Origin: JBJXGF01 sp046153015
GTDB taxonomy: Bacteria > Actinomycetota > Acidimicrobiia > Acidimicrobiales > CAIXPF01
Direction of reading: 5' to 3'
NCBI GenBank assembly: GCA_046153015.1
Contig: JBJXGF010000188.1
Location: forward strand, 1-30,541
DNA: 30,541 nt
In this document: positions 1 through 6,605 of the stretch, piece after piece
Layout: each line of letters opens with the position of its first letter
Numbering within the stretch: the stretch's first letter is position 1
Translations under genes and position numbers: made by a program
The notes under the pieces: generated by a model
Database searches by the model: none
Seen by the model: only the letters and a program-made list of their open reading frames with translations
Told to the model about the DNA's origin: nothing

Positions 1-19
1 CTGGGGGCGCAGCCCCCAG
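1..19 (-). terminator. Hairpin terminator downstream of the VOC gene
   Basis: CTGGGGGC (1-8), loop GCA, GCCCCCAG (12-19) form a perfect 8-bp stem with a three-base loop. It lies about 30 nt beyond the stop codon of the leftward VOC gene. There is no T-tract, which is common for terminators in G+C-rich actinomycetes. The same core, GGGGGC-N3-GCCCCC, recurs at 4605-4623. Confidence 0.6.
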
Positions 20-49
20 CGACAAGACGCTGAGCGCGGCGCCGCCGTC

Positions 50-898
50 TCAGCCGGCGCCGAGCCCGGCCGGGCCCCGCGCCTCGAGCAGCAACCGGGC
101 GCCGAAGGCCCGCGCCTCGCAGCCCAGCGGACCGCGGCGGACCTCGACGCCCCGGCGCTCGAGCACGCCGGCCGCGGCCTCGGGATCGTCGGCCTGGAGC
201 ACAAGGGCGAACATCCCCTCGCCGCGCTGCGCCGCGTGCTCCGCCAGCGCGGCGGCCAGCGGCCGGTCGCTCCCGTCCGGCGCGACGAGCTCGATGGACC
301 CACCCTTGGGCGGCCGGCACACCACGCGGGTCACCCCCAGCGCCTCGTCGGCCGTCGGCGGGTTCAGCGCCAGGCCGAGGCCGCAGCCGTACACCTCGGC
401 GGCGTGGCCGAGGTCGCGCACGGCCACGAGCACCTTGGCGATGCCCGACAGGTTCGGCGCCGCGCTCACCCGCGGTCCCTTGTGCCTGACCGAGTCGTCG
501 GGGTACACCCGGATCAGCACCCCGTGGGTGGAGCGGGGGTGGAGATCCCGGCCGGCGGCGCCCTTCATCAGCGGCATCACCTCCAGGCCGCGCTGGGCCA
601 GCTCGGCCGCCTCGGCGTCCGGGTCGGGGGCTTCGAGCATCAGCGCATAGAAGCCCTCGCCCCGCTGATCGAGGAACTTGGCGAGGCTGCGGCTGAGCGG
701 CTTGGCCGGATCCGCCGGCGACATCAGCTCGAGGTTGCTGCCGCCCTCGGGAGCGCACATGCCCACGTGCGCGCCCAGCGCGCGGACCGTGTGCTCGGAG
801 TAGTCGGCCACCGGCATGCCGAACGCCTCCCGGAACGTCTCGACGGCGGCCGTGTAGTCGCGCACGGCAATGGCGATGCGGGGCATGGCGGTGATCAT
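50..898 (-). CDS. Two-domain VOC (glyoxalase/bleomycin-resistance fold) protein
   Basis: This 282-residue protein carries two tandem vicinal-oxygen-chelate modules, roughly residues 1-130 and 148-275. Each opens with a beta-strand of the type IAIAVRDY / KVLVAVRDL and contains a GEGxFALxLxxxDPxA-type segment (RGEGFYALMLEAPDPDAEA and RGEGMFALVLQADDPEAAA). VOC proteins are metal-dependent lyases, dioxygenases, epimerases or binding proteins. The pattern is nearest to methylmalonyl-CoA-epimerase/lactoylglutathione-lyase-like annotations, but the substrate cannot be read from sequence. The ATG at 898 is supported by GGAGG six bases upstream; a second in-frame ATG four codons later is possible. It is a single leftward transcript ending at the hairpin at 1-19. 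Confidence 0.85.
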   Translation of the reverse strand: MITAMPRIAIAVRDYTAAVETFREAFGMPVADYSEHTVRALGAHVGMCAPEGGSNLELMSPADPAKPLSRSLAKFLDQRGEGFYALMLEAPDPDAEAAELAQRGLEVMPLMKGAAGRDLHPRSTHGVLIRVYPDDSVRHKGPRVSAAPNLSGIAKVLVAVRDLGHAAEVYGCGLGLALNPPTADEALGVTRVVCRPPKGGSIELVAPDGSDRPLAAALAEHAAQRGEGMFALVLQADDPEAAAGVLERRGVEVRRGPLGCEARAFGARLLLEARGPAGLGAG

Positions 899-986
899 CG
901 ACGCCCTCCAGGATTCGGCCAGTTCGGCGCGCTCGAGCCTAGAGGCCCGGCGGCGCGGCGCCCACCGGCCCCATCCCGCACGCTGG

Positions 987-1202
987 TCAGCGCACGACGA
1001 GGTTGAGCAGCACGGTCAGCGCCAGCGACACCAGCAGCATCACCTTCCACGGCATGAAGACCCGGCCGTCGCCGGCGCCGGCCGGGCGGCTCAGCAGCCG
1101 CCGGGCCTTGGGAGAGGCCGCCAGCGCGGCGTTCAGCACCACGGTCAGCACGATCGACGCGACAAGCGACGCGAGGATGAAGCGGGCCATTGCGCCCAGC
1201 AT
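987..1202 (-). CDS. Small two-helix membrane protein
   Basis: About 71 residues if started at the ATG at 1202 (MLGAMARF...), or 67 if started at the next ATG at 1190. Two hydrophobic stretches are visible: ARFILASLVASIVLTVVLNA near the N terminus and VMLLVSLALTVLLNLVV at the C terminus. A basic and Gly-rich linker (SPKARRLLSRPAGAGDGR) separates them, so a hairpin in the cytoplasmic membrane is likely. No family is recognised. A longer reading to 1265 adds only a low-complexity Ala/Arg/Gly leader and is less likely. It starts divergently from the PhyH gene, so the two may share a control region at 1203-1267. Confidence 0.6.
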   Translation of the reverse strand: MLGAMARFILASLVASIVLTVVLNAALAASPKARRLLSRPAGAGDGRVFMPWKVMLLVSLALTVLLNLVVR

Positions 1203-1255
1203 GGCGCCCCGCCGCTCCGACCCGGCGCCGGCCCGTCCGGCCCCCGCCCTGGCGG

Positions 1256-1267
1256 TACGCTCCAACG
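1256..1267 (+). promoter_or_regulatory. Leaderless-type -10 box of the PhyH gene
   Basis: TACGCT at 1256-1261 matches TAnnnT and sits six bases before the GTG at 1268. This is the spacing expected when transcription begins at the start codon. No Shine-Dalgarno sequence precedes the GTG and no clear -35 is visible. Confidence 0.45.
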
Positions 1268-2047
1268 GTGGTTCTCGACGCGCAGGTGGAGACGCTGCGG
1301 CGCGACGGATGGGTCAGGCTGGACGGCCTGGCTGACGCCTGGCTCGACGCCGCGGAGGCGGCAGTACGCTCGTTGCTGACCTCGACGCCCACGGGCCGGG
1401 ACTCGTTCGAGGGCCGCCGCACGCAGCGGGTCTACGCGTTGCTCGGCAAGTCGCGTGCGTTCGACCCGTTGGTGGCCCACCCGGCCATCACGTCGCTGTG
1501 CCAGGCGGTGCTGGGCGAAGGGTTCCGGGTGTCCTCGGCCACGGCGATCGCCATCGGCCCCGGCGAGCGGGCGCAGACCCTGCACTACGACGCGCAGGTG
1601 TACCCGCTCCCCCGCCCCGAGCCGGAGGTGGTGGTGAACACGATGTGGGCGCTCACCCCGTTCACCGAGGCGAACGGCGCCACTCGCCTGGTCGAGGGGA
1701 GCCACCGGTGGGGGCCCGAGCGCCGGCCACCGCGGGGCGAGCGCACGATCGCCGCGGTGATGCCGCGCGGCTCGGTCATCGCCTATCTGGGCAGTCTGTG
1801 GCACGGCGGCGGCGCCAACGAGAGCAGCGAGGTGCGGGTCGGCGCCAACCTGGAGTACGCCGCGGGCTGGGTTCGTCAACAGGAGAACCAGTACCTGGTG
1901 GTGCCGCCCGATCGCGTGGCCGGCGTCCCCGAGCCCGTGCTCCGGGTGCTCGGCTACTCCATAGCGCCGCCCTTCCTCGGCTATGTCGACGCCCGCGACC
2001 CGCTCCGCCACCTCGAACAGCAGAACCGCCTGCGGCCCAACCAGTAG
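1268..2047 (+). CDS. Phytanoyl-CoA dioxygenase (PhyH) family Fe(II)/2-oxoglutarate oxygenase
   Basis: A 259-residue protein of the PhyH family, non-haem iron oxygenases that hydroxylate small molecules or acyl-CoAs using 2-oxoglutarate. The iron-binding HxD is visible in LHYDAQVYPL, and the distal histidine is probably in LWHGGGANES. GATRLVEGSHRWGPER lies between them, as in many members. R in EVRVGANLEY could bind 2-oxoglutarate. The opening VVLDAQVETLRRDGWVRLDG is the usual PhyH N terminus (helix, then DG(F/W)VxxDG), which argues for the GTG at 1268. The open frame extends upstream to a TTG at 1190, but that adds only Arg/Pro-rich residues and overlaps the divergent gene. The substrate is unknown. 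Confidence 0.85.
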   Translation: MVLDAQVETLRRDGWVRLDGLADAWLDAAEAAVRSLLTSTPTGRDSFEGRRTQRVYALLGKSRAFDPLVAHPAITSLCQAVLGEGFRVSSATAIAIGPGERAQTLHYDAQVYPLPRPEPEVVVNTMWALTPFTEANGATRLVEGSHRWGPERRPPRGERTIAAVMPRGSVIAYLGSLWHGGGANESSEVRVGANLEYAAGWVRQQENQYLVVPPDRVAGVPEPVLRVLGYSIAPPFLGYVDARDPLRHLEQQNRLRPNQ

Positions 2048-2072
2048 AGCCTGCGGCCCAAGCAGTACGGGT

Positions 2073-2783
2073 TCAGTCGTCGTAGTCGTCGTGTCGGCGC
2101 AGCCAGGCCATGGTCCAGGGCAGCGAATCCTCGTCCCGACCCTTCGGCACGAGATCGAGCAGCTGATAGGCGCTGTTCAGCGCGTCGAGGCCTCGGGCGT
2201 AGCAGGAGTAGGTGTGGAACACCGCCTCGCCGTCCGACGCGAACACGCTGAGTCCGGGCGCCTCCTCGCCGGGGCTGTCCGTGGGGGCGTAGTTGTACGT
2301 GGCGCCAGCCGTCTGCTGGGCGGGGCTGAACGAGACGCCGTAGTCGAGGTTGAACTCCGAGCCGAGAGACGACACCCAGGGCACGTCCCAGCCCATGCGG
2401 GTGCGGTACGCCTCGATCGCCGCGAGCGGCGCCCGGGATGCCATCACGAAGCTCACGTCGCGGTGGGCGAGGTGCACGTGGGCGCCGTTCCAGCTGTCGG
2501 TCCAGAACGAACAGCTCGGGCAGCCCTCGGTCCAGTCCGGGCCCATCATGAAGTGGTAGACGATCAGCTGACTGCGTCCCTCGAACAGCTCCGCCAGCGA
2601 ACGCGGCCCGTCCGGGGTGTCGAACACGTAGGTCTTCTCCACCGACTCCCAGGGCAGCGCCCGGCGCCGGGCGGACAGCTCATCTCGCGCTCGGGTGAGC
2701 GCCTTCTCGGCCTCGAGCAGCTCGATGCGCGCGGCCAGCCACGCCTCGTGCGCGACGACCACGCGTTGGTCGGCCAGCCTCAC
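2073..2783 (-). CDS. DUF899 (thioredoxin-like fold) family protein
   Basis: A 236-residue member of the DUF899 family, cytoplasmic thioredoxin-fold proteins of unknown reaction. The family signature is clear: KTYVFDTPDGPRSLAELFEG, then LIVYHFMMGPDW, then a CPSC motif in GCPSCSFWTDSWNG, and later RMGWDVPWVSS and YGVSFSP. The CxxC sits where thioredoxins carry their redox pair, so a redox role is plausible but unproved. The GTG at 2783 is chosen because it overlaps the stop of the upstream TIGR03086 gene as GTGA, implying translational coupling. The frame runs on upstream, but that part is shadow sequence within the neighbouring gene. Confidence 0.85.
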   Translation of the reverse strand: MRLADQRVVVAHEAWLAARIELLEAEKALTRARDELSARRRALPWESVEKTYVFDTPDGPRSLAELFEGRSQLIVYHFMMGPDWTEGCPSCSFWTDSWNGAHVHLAHRDVSFVMASRAPLAAIEAYRTRMGWDVPWVSSLGSEFNLDYGVSFSPAQQTAGATYNYAPTDSPGEEAPGLSVFASDGEAVFHTYSCYARGLDALNSAYQLLDLVPKGRDEDSLPWTMAWLRRHDDYDD

Positions 2784-3328
2784 AGCCGGCGGCCGAGGAA
2801 GGCGGCCAGCCTGTCGATGGCCGGGGCGTTCGCCGGGGCGTCCGCCGCCGGGTCGAAGCCGGCGAACTGGCGGATCTCGGGCGTGACGATCGCCTGGCAG
2901 ATCGCGTGCGTGTGCTCGACCAGCTCGGCGGGCGCGTCGGACTGCTGGCCGGTGGCGCGGGCGAGGTCCCACGCGTGCACCAGCGTGTCGAGCGTGTTGA
3001 TGCTGGCGTACTGTGCGCCGGGCATCGGCCCGGCCCCGCCTTCGAGCTCCCGCTCGAGCACGCCAGGGCTGCGCCACGACGCGAGCGCCTCGTCGGCCAC
3101 GCGGCGGAACTGGCCGGCGATGTCGCCCTCGTCGAGCTCGAACGGCGCCGGCGCCCGGCCCCCCGCCGCCGCCCCCAGGCCGGTGACCACGCCGAAGGCG
3201 TGGCCGAGCAGCGCCCGCACGTCCCACTCGGAGCACGGCGTCGGGTTGCTGAGCTGCGCCGGCGTCACCCCTTTCGCCACCCGATGCATCTCGTCGAACG
3301 TGCTCGACAGCGCTGCGATCGTCTCCAC
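2780..3328 (-). CDS. TIGR03086 / maleylpyruvate-isomerase-N (DinB-like) metal-binding protein
   Basis: A 182-residue four-helix-bundle protein of the mycothiol-dependent maleylpyruvate isomerase N-terminal group. Typical features are PTPCSEWDVRALLGHAFGVV near residues 29-48 and NTLDTLVHAWDLARATGQ near residues 113-130. Family members bind a metal through histidines in these two segments and one further helix. They are thought to act as thiol transferases using mycothiol, which fits an actinomycete. The GTG at 3328 has AAGGAG seven bases upstream. It heads a two-gene leftward operon with the DUF899 gene and diverges from arsR, whose operator lies in the shared 61-bp gap. Confidence 0.8.
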   Translation of the reverse strand: METIAALSSTFDEMHRVAKGVTPAQLSNPTPCSEWDVRALLGHAFGVVTGLGAAAGGRAPAPFELDEGDIAGQFRRVADEALASWRSPGVLERELEGGAGPMPGAQYASINTLDTLVHAWDLARATGQQSDAPAELVEHTHAICQAIVTPEIRQFAGFDPAADAPANAPAIDRLAAFLGRRL

Positions 3329-3354
3329 GGCTTCTCCTTGGGTACGGCGGAGGC

Positions 3355-3386
3355 TTGCCACCCCACTATGTAAGGCTACTATTACA
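3355..3386 (+). promoter_or_regulatory. Leaderless promoter and TGTAA-N8-TTACA operator of the ArsR gene
   Basis: A -35 box TTGCCA (3355-3360), a 16-bp spacer and a -10 box TACTAT (3377-3382) place the transcription start at or next to the GTG at 3390, seven bases past the -10. An inverted repeat, TGTAA (3369-3373), eight bases, TTACA (3382-3386), covers the -10 region. This is the expected place for an ArsR-type repressor to block transcription. The divergent TIGR03086 gene starts at 3328, so the site could control both directions. Confidence 0.6.
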
Positions 3387-3389
3387 CAT

Positions 3390-3773
3390 GTGCCGGCGCC
3401 GCTGTCCAGGCCTCGCCAATCTCCCGGAGCGGTCGCCCCGCTCGATGCCGCGCTGCGCGCCCTCGCCGACCCGACCCGGCGGCAGATCCTGGTCATGCTG
3501 CGCGACCGCGAGCGGGCCGCGGGCGACATCGCCACCGCGTTCTCCGCGATCAGCCGACCGGCGGTGTCCCAGCATCTCGGCGTCCTGCACCAGGCTCGCC
3601 TCGTGGAGGTCCGCCGAGACGGCAATCGGCGGCTCTACCGCGCCCGGCCCGAGGGCCTCGAAGAGGTCTGGGCGTTCATCGAACAGATGTGGCAGGGTTC
3701 GCTGCAGCGCCTGAAGACCGCCGCCGAACGGGCGGAGGCCGCTCGCCTCGCGTCCCCTCCAGAGGAGGCCTGA
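3390..3773 (+). CDS. ArsR/SmtB-family winged-helix repressor
   Basis: A 127-residue regulator. The core LRALADPTRRQILVMLRDRE, followed by AGDIATAFSAISRPAVSQHL and a wing VEVRRDGNRRLYRA, is the canonical ArsR winged helix. No cysteine metal site is visible in the recognition helix, so a metal ligand is unlikely. It belongs to the ArsR subgroup paired with an SRPBCC partner. The GTG at 3390 is supported by the leaderless promoter directly upstream and by the protein beginning a short distance before the first helix. Its stop overlaps the SRPBCC start by one base (TGATG). Confidence 0.88.
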   Translation: MPAPLSRPRQSPGAVAPLDAALRALADPTRRQILVMLRDRERAAGDIATAFSAISRPAVSQHLGVLHQARLVEVRRDGNRRLYRARPEGLEEVWAFIEQMWQGSLQRLKTAAERAEAARLASPPEEA

Positions 3774-4201
3774 TGACCGACTCCCGGCCCGCGCCGGCCC
3801 CCGCGCTCGACTTCGACGTGTTCATCGCCGCCGCCCCGGCCACGGTCTGGGAGTTCTGGGTCGATCCGGCTCGCATGTGCGAATGGTGGGGCGCAGAGGC
3901 CGAGCTCGACCCGCGACCCGGCGGCGTCTGCCGGGTGGTGATGGGCCCCGAGGGGCCCGTGATGTCGGGCAGCTACGTGGAGCTCACCCCGTTCGAACGG
4001 CTGGTGCTGCTCTTCGGGTGGGAGGGCGAGCAGCACGGCGTGCCCCCGCGCTCCACGCGCGTGGAGGTCACGCTGGCGCCGGAGGCCGGCGGCACCCGTC
4101 TCGTCCTGCGCCACAGCCAGCTCCCGCCGGCTGCCGCCGCCGATCACCATCACGGGTGGGCGCACTACTTGGGCGAGCTCGCCCGGGCGGCGGCAGGATA
4201 G
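3773..4201 (+). CDS. SRPBCC / AHSA1-type START-like domain protein
   Basis: A 142-residue protein of the activator-of-Hsp90-ATPase-like (AHSA1) branch of the SRPBCC fold, which forms a deep hydrophobic ligand pocket. Family signs are FIAAAPATVWEFWVDPARMCEWW at the start, GGVCRVVMGPEG, a SGSYVELTPFERLVLLFGWE segment and a C-terminal helix beginning DHHHGWAHYLGEL. ArsR-SRPBCC pairs are common in actinomycetes. The SRPBCC partner may bind or process the inducing compound, but this is inference. The ATG at 3773 overlaps the arsR stop and has GGAGG about five bases upstream, so translation is probably coupled. Confidence 0.85.
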   Translation: MTDSRPAPAPALDFDVFIAAAPATVWEFWVDPARMCEWWGAEAELDPRPGGVCRVVMGPEGPVMSGSYVELTPFERLVLLFGWEGEQHGVPPRSTRVEVTLAPEAGGTRLVLRHSQLPPAAAADHHHGWAHYLGELARAAAG

Positions 4202-4231
4202 ATACGCGAGCGTTCGAAGGAGACCCCGGCG

Positions 4232-4606
4232 ATGCAGATCCCCAAGCCCAGCCCGGACGACCTCGACTACTTCCGTTCCATCGTTCCGGACGACCCCCGC
4301 GTCGAGGTGAAGCCGATGTTCGGCAACGTGGCCGCCTTCGTGAACGGCAACATGTTCGCCGGGCTGTTCGGCGCCGACGTGGGGGTCAAGCTCGCCGACG
4401 CGGACCGGGGCGAGCTCACGGCCGCGGGAGGCGGCCCGTTCGGTCCACCGGAGCGGCCCATGGGCGGCTACGTCGCGCTGCCCGCCGCGTGGCGCGCCGA
4501 CCGGGCGAGCACGGATCAGTGGATGGCGAGGGCCCTCGACCACGTGTCCGCCTTGCCCGCCAAAGCGCCGAAGGCCCGCAAGCCGAAGAAGGCCAAGCCG
4601 GCCTGA
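4232..4606 (+). CDS. TfoX N-terminal domain protein
   Basis: A 124-residue protein consisting of a TfoX-N domain (about residues 10-105) and a Lys/Ala/Pro tail (residues 110-124: APKARKPKKAKPA). The signature VEVKPMFGNVAAFVNGNMFAGLFG, followed by VGVKLADAD and PMGGYVALP, is typical. TfoX/Sxy proteins control competence in gammaproteobacteria, but the stand-alone domain in actinomycetes has no established role. The basic tail could contact nucleic acid. GAAGGAG lies about ten bases before the ATG. It is 30 bases downstream of the SRPBCC gene and probably in the same transcript, which ends at the hairpin at 4605-4623. Confidence 0.82.
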   Translation: MQIPKPSPDDLDYFRSIVPDDPRVEVKPMFGNVAAFVNGNMFAGLFGADVGVKLADADRGELTAAGGGPFGPPERPMGGYVALPAAWRADRASTDQWMARALDHVSALPAKAPKARKPKKAKPA

Positions 4607-4623
4607 GGGGGCCCAGCCCCCTC
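4605..4623. terminator. Bidirectional hairpin terminator between convergent genes
   Basis: GAGGGGGC (4605-4612), loop CCA, GCCCCCTC (4616-4623) form a perfect 8-bp stem. It begins within the tfoX-like stop codon and ends five bases before the uspA stop, so it can serve both convergent genes. Its core matches the hairpin at 1-19. Confidence 0.7.
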
Positions 4624-4627
4624 TCCC

Positions 4628-5065
4628 CTAGTCGAGCTTCGCCGGGCGGACGACGACGACGGGGCAGGGCGCGTGGTGAACGCACTGCGTGCTGACCGAT
4701 CCGAGCAGCAGGCCGGCGAAGCCGCCGTGGCCCCGTGAGCCGACCACCAGGAGCTCGGCGCCGCGCGCCGTCTCGATCAGCGCGTGCCCGGCGGAGCCCT
4801 CGAGCACCACGGGCGTGACCGGCGCCGGACCAGCGTCGGCCGCGGCGATGGCCTCCTCCAGCGCCCGTCGGGCCCCGTCCCGAACCAGCTCCGGATCGAG
4901 GCTGGAGATGGCCGTGGCGCCGATCGGATCGGCCGCGTAGACGGGGTACTGCCAGCTGATCACGGCCTCGACCTGTGCGTTGCGCAGCTTCGCCTCCTCA
5001 ACCGCCCAACGCAGCGCAGCGACGCTGTGCTCGGATCCGTCGACGCCAACCACGATCCGGCCCAT
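4628..5065 (-). CDS. Universal stress protein (UspA family), ATP-binding type
   Basis: A 145-residue single-domain Usp. It opens with RIVVGVDGSEHSVAALRWAVEEA and ends with VVGSRGHGGFAGLLLGSVSTQCVHHAPCPVVVV. That end carries the G-x2-G-x9-G-(S/T) ATP-binding motif, so it belongs to the nucleotide-binding class rather than the E. coli UspA class. Usps of this type accumulate in stationary phase, hypoxia or other growth arrest. It is divergent from the phosphoribosyltransferase-hydrolase gene, with about 200 bases between. TAGCCT six bases before the ATG (5072-5077, complement) suggests a leaderless transcript. Confidence 0.92.
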   Translation of the reverse strand: MGRIVVGVDGSEHSVAALRWAVEEAKLRNAQVEAVISWQYPVYAADPIGATAISSLDPELVRDGARRALEEAIAAADAGPAPVTPVVLEGSAGHALIETARGAELLVVGSRGHGGFAGLLLGSVSTQCVHHAPCPVVVVRPAKLD

Positions 5066-5077
5066 CTCCGCAGGCTA
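5066..5077 (-). promoter_or_regulatory. Leaderless-type -10 box of uspA
   Basis: On the minus strand TAGCCT (5072-5077) is followed by six bases and the ATG at 5065. The only candidate -35 is TTCGCC, 17 bp further upstream, which is weak. GGAG lies directly against the ATG, too close to act as a ribosome binding site. Confidence 0.4.
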
Positions 5078-5263
5078 CTCGACCCGGGGCGAGGGCGAAC
5101 TCGAGGCGACGAGACCGCCGAGCCAACCGCCCGACCGAAGCTAAGTCATGGGGCGGGGCCGACGCGGTCCGTCTGGCTCTGCCCGGCCGACGCCGGCCGA
5201 GCGAGGCTCGGGGCGACCGGGCGCGCGACCACCGTGCGCCGTCTGCCGGAGGAGCGAACCACG

Positions 5264-6592
5264 ATGCTGCCCAGCCGAACCGCGCTGTTCCGCGACCGGG
5301 TCGACGCCGGGCGCCGACTCGGCGCCGCGCTCGCTCACCTCGCCGGGGACTCGCCGGTCGTGTTGGGCCTACCCCGCGGCGGCGTGCCGGTCGCGTTCGA
5401 GGTGGCGGCCGCGCTGAGCGCGCCGCTCGATGTGATCGTGGTCCGCAAGCTCGGCCTGCCCTTCCAGCCCGAGTTGGGCATGGGCGCCGTCGGAGAAGAC
5501 GGAGCTAGGGCCCTCAACGCCGACATCATTCGCCTCGCCGGCATCTCCGACGCCGAGCTCGCGGCGGTCGAGGAGCGTGAACGGGCCGAGGTGACGCGGC
5601 GGGCCGCGCTGTTCCGGGCCGGACGGCCGGCGGTCCCCCTCGCTGGCCGCACGGTCGTGGTGGTCGACGACGGTATCGCCACCGGGGGAACAGCGAGGGC
5701 CGCTCTGCAGACGGCCCGCGCCCGCGGCGTCGCCCGGCTCGTCCTCGCCGTGCCGGTGGCCGCTCCGGAGACCCTCGATGCGCTCGCGCCGCTGGCCGAT
5801 GAGATCGTGGCCTTGGCGACGCCGGCGGATCTGGTGGCGATCGGGTACTGGTACGCCGACTTCGCACAGACCAGCGACGACACCGTGATCGAGCTGCTGC
5901 GCCGCAACCGGCAGGAGATGGCCGAGGTCGACCCAGACCGGGATCCGGCCGAAACCCACGAGGAAGCGATCCCGATCGGCGCCGGCGCCTTGGCGGCGAC
6001 GCTCGACATGCCGGCGCAGCCCGCCGGGCTGGTGGTCTTCGCCCACGGCAGCGGCAGCAGTCGCCACAGCGCTCGCAACCGCTCCGTGGCCGCCGCGCTG
6101 AACCGCGCCGGGTTGGCGACGCTCCTCCTCGACCTGCTCACGGTCGACGAGGCGCTGGACCGCTCCAACGTGTTCGACATCGCGCTGCTGGGCGAACGCA
6201 TCGAAGCGGCGCTGTCGTGGCGGCGGGCCGAGCCCCGTCTGGCTGGTCTGCCCGTCGGTCTGTTCGGGGCCAGCACCGGCGCGGCGGCCGCGCTGGTCGC
6301 CGCCGCCGATCGGCCCGCCGAAGTGGCGGCGGTCGTGTCCCGCGGCGGGCGGCCCGATCTCGCCGCGAACCGGCTGCGCGAGATCAAGGCGCCTACGCTG
6401 CTCATCGTCGGCGGCCACGACCAGCAGGTTCTTGCCCTCAATCGCGCGGCCGCCGCCGAGCTGCGCTGCGAGCATCGCCTCGAGATCATCCCGGGCGCCA
6501 CCCACCTCTTCGAGGAGCCCGGCGCCCTGGGCGAAGTCGCCCGTCTCGCCGGCGGGTGGTTCACCACGTACCTCACCCGCCCCGAGAGCTGA
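5264..6592 (+). CDS. Phosphoribosyltransferase / dienelactone-hydrolase-like fusion protein
   Basis: A 442-residue fusion. Residues 1-215 are a type I phosphoribosyltransferase with the PRPP loop VVVVDDGIATGG at 131-142 and an early VLGLPRGGVPVAFEVA segment. Residues about 240-440 are an alpha/beta hydrolase with nucleophile S337 in GASTG, likely acid D386 in GGHDQQ and histidine H414 in GATHLFEE. The architecture resembles mycobacterial proteins such as Rv0571c (from memory), some of which belong to dormancy-linked gene sets. Neither the base nor the ester substrate is known. CGGAGGAG about ten bases upstream supports the ATG at 5264. A PRPP-synthetase homologue follows 13 bases later, suggesting PRPP supply and use in one operon, next to a divergent Usp. 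Confidence 0.85.
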   Translation: MLPSRTALFRDRVDAGRRLGAALAHLAGDSPVVLGLPRGGVPVAFEVAAALSAPLDVIVVRKLGLPFQPELGMGAVGEDGARALNADIIRLAGISDAELAAVEERERAEVTRRAALFRAGRPAVPLAGRTVVVVDDGIATGGTARAALQTARARGVARLVLAVPVAAPETLDALAPLADEIVALATPADLVAIGYWYADFAQTSDDTVIELLRRNRQEMAEVDPDRDPAETHEEAIPIGAGALAATLDMPAQPAGLVVFAHGSGSSRHSARNRSVAAALNRAGLATLLLDLLTVDEALDRSNVFDIALLGERIEAALSWRRAEPRLAGLPVGLFGASTGAAAALVAAADRPAEVAAVVSRGGRPDLAANRLREIKAPTLLIVGGHDQQVLALNRAAAAELRCEHRLEIIPGATHLFEEPGALGEVARLAGGWFTTYLTRPES

Positions 6593-6605
6593 GCAGGCGG
6601 CCGAG

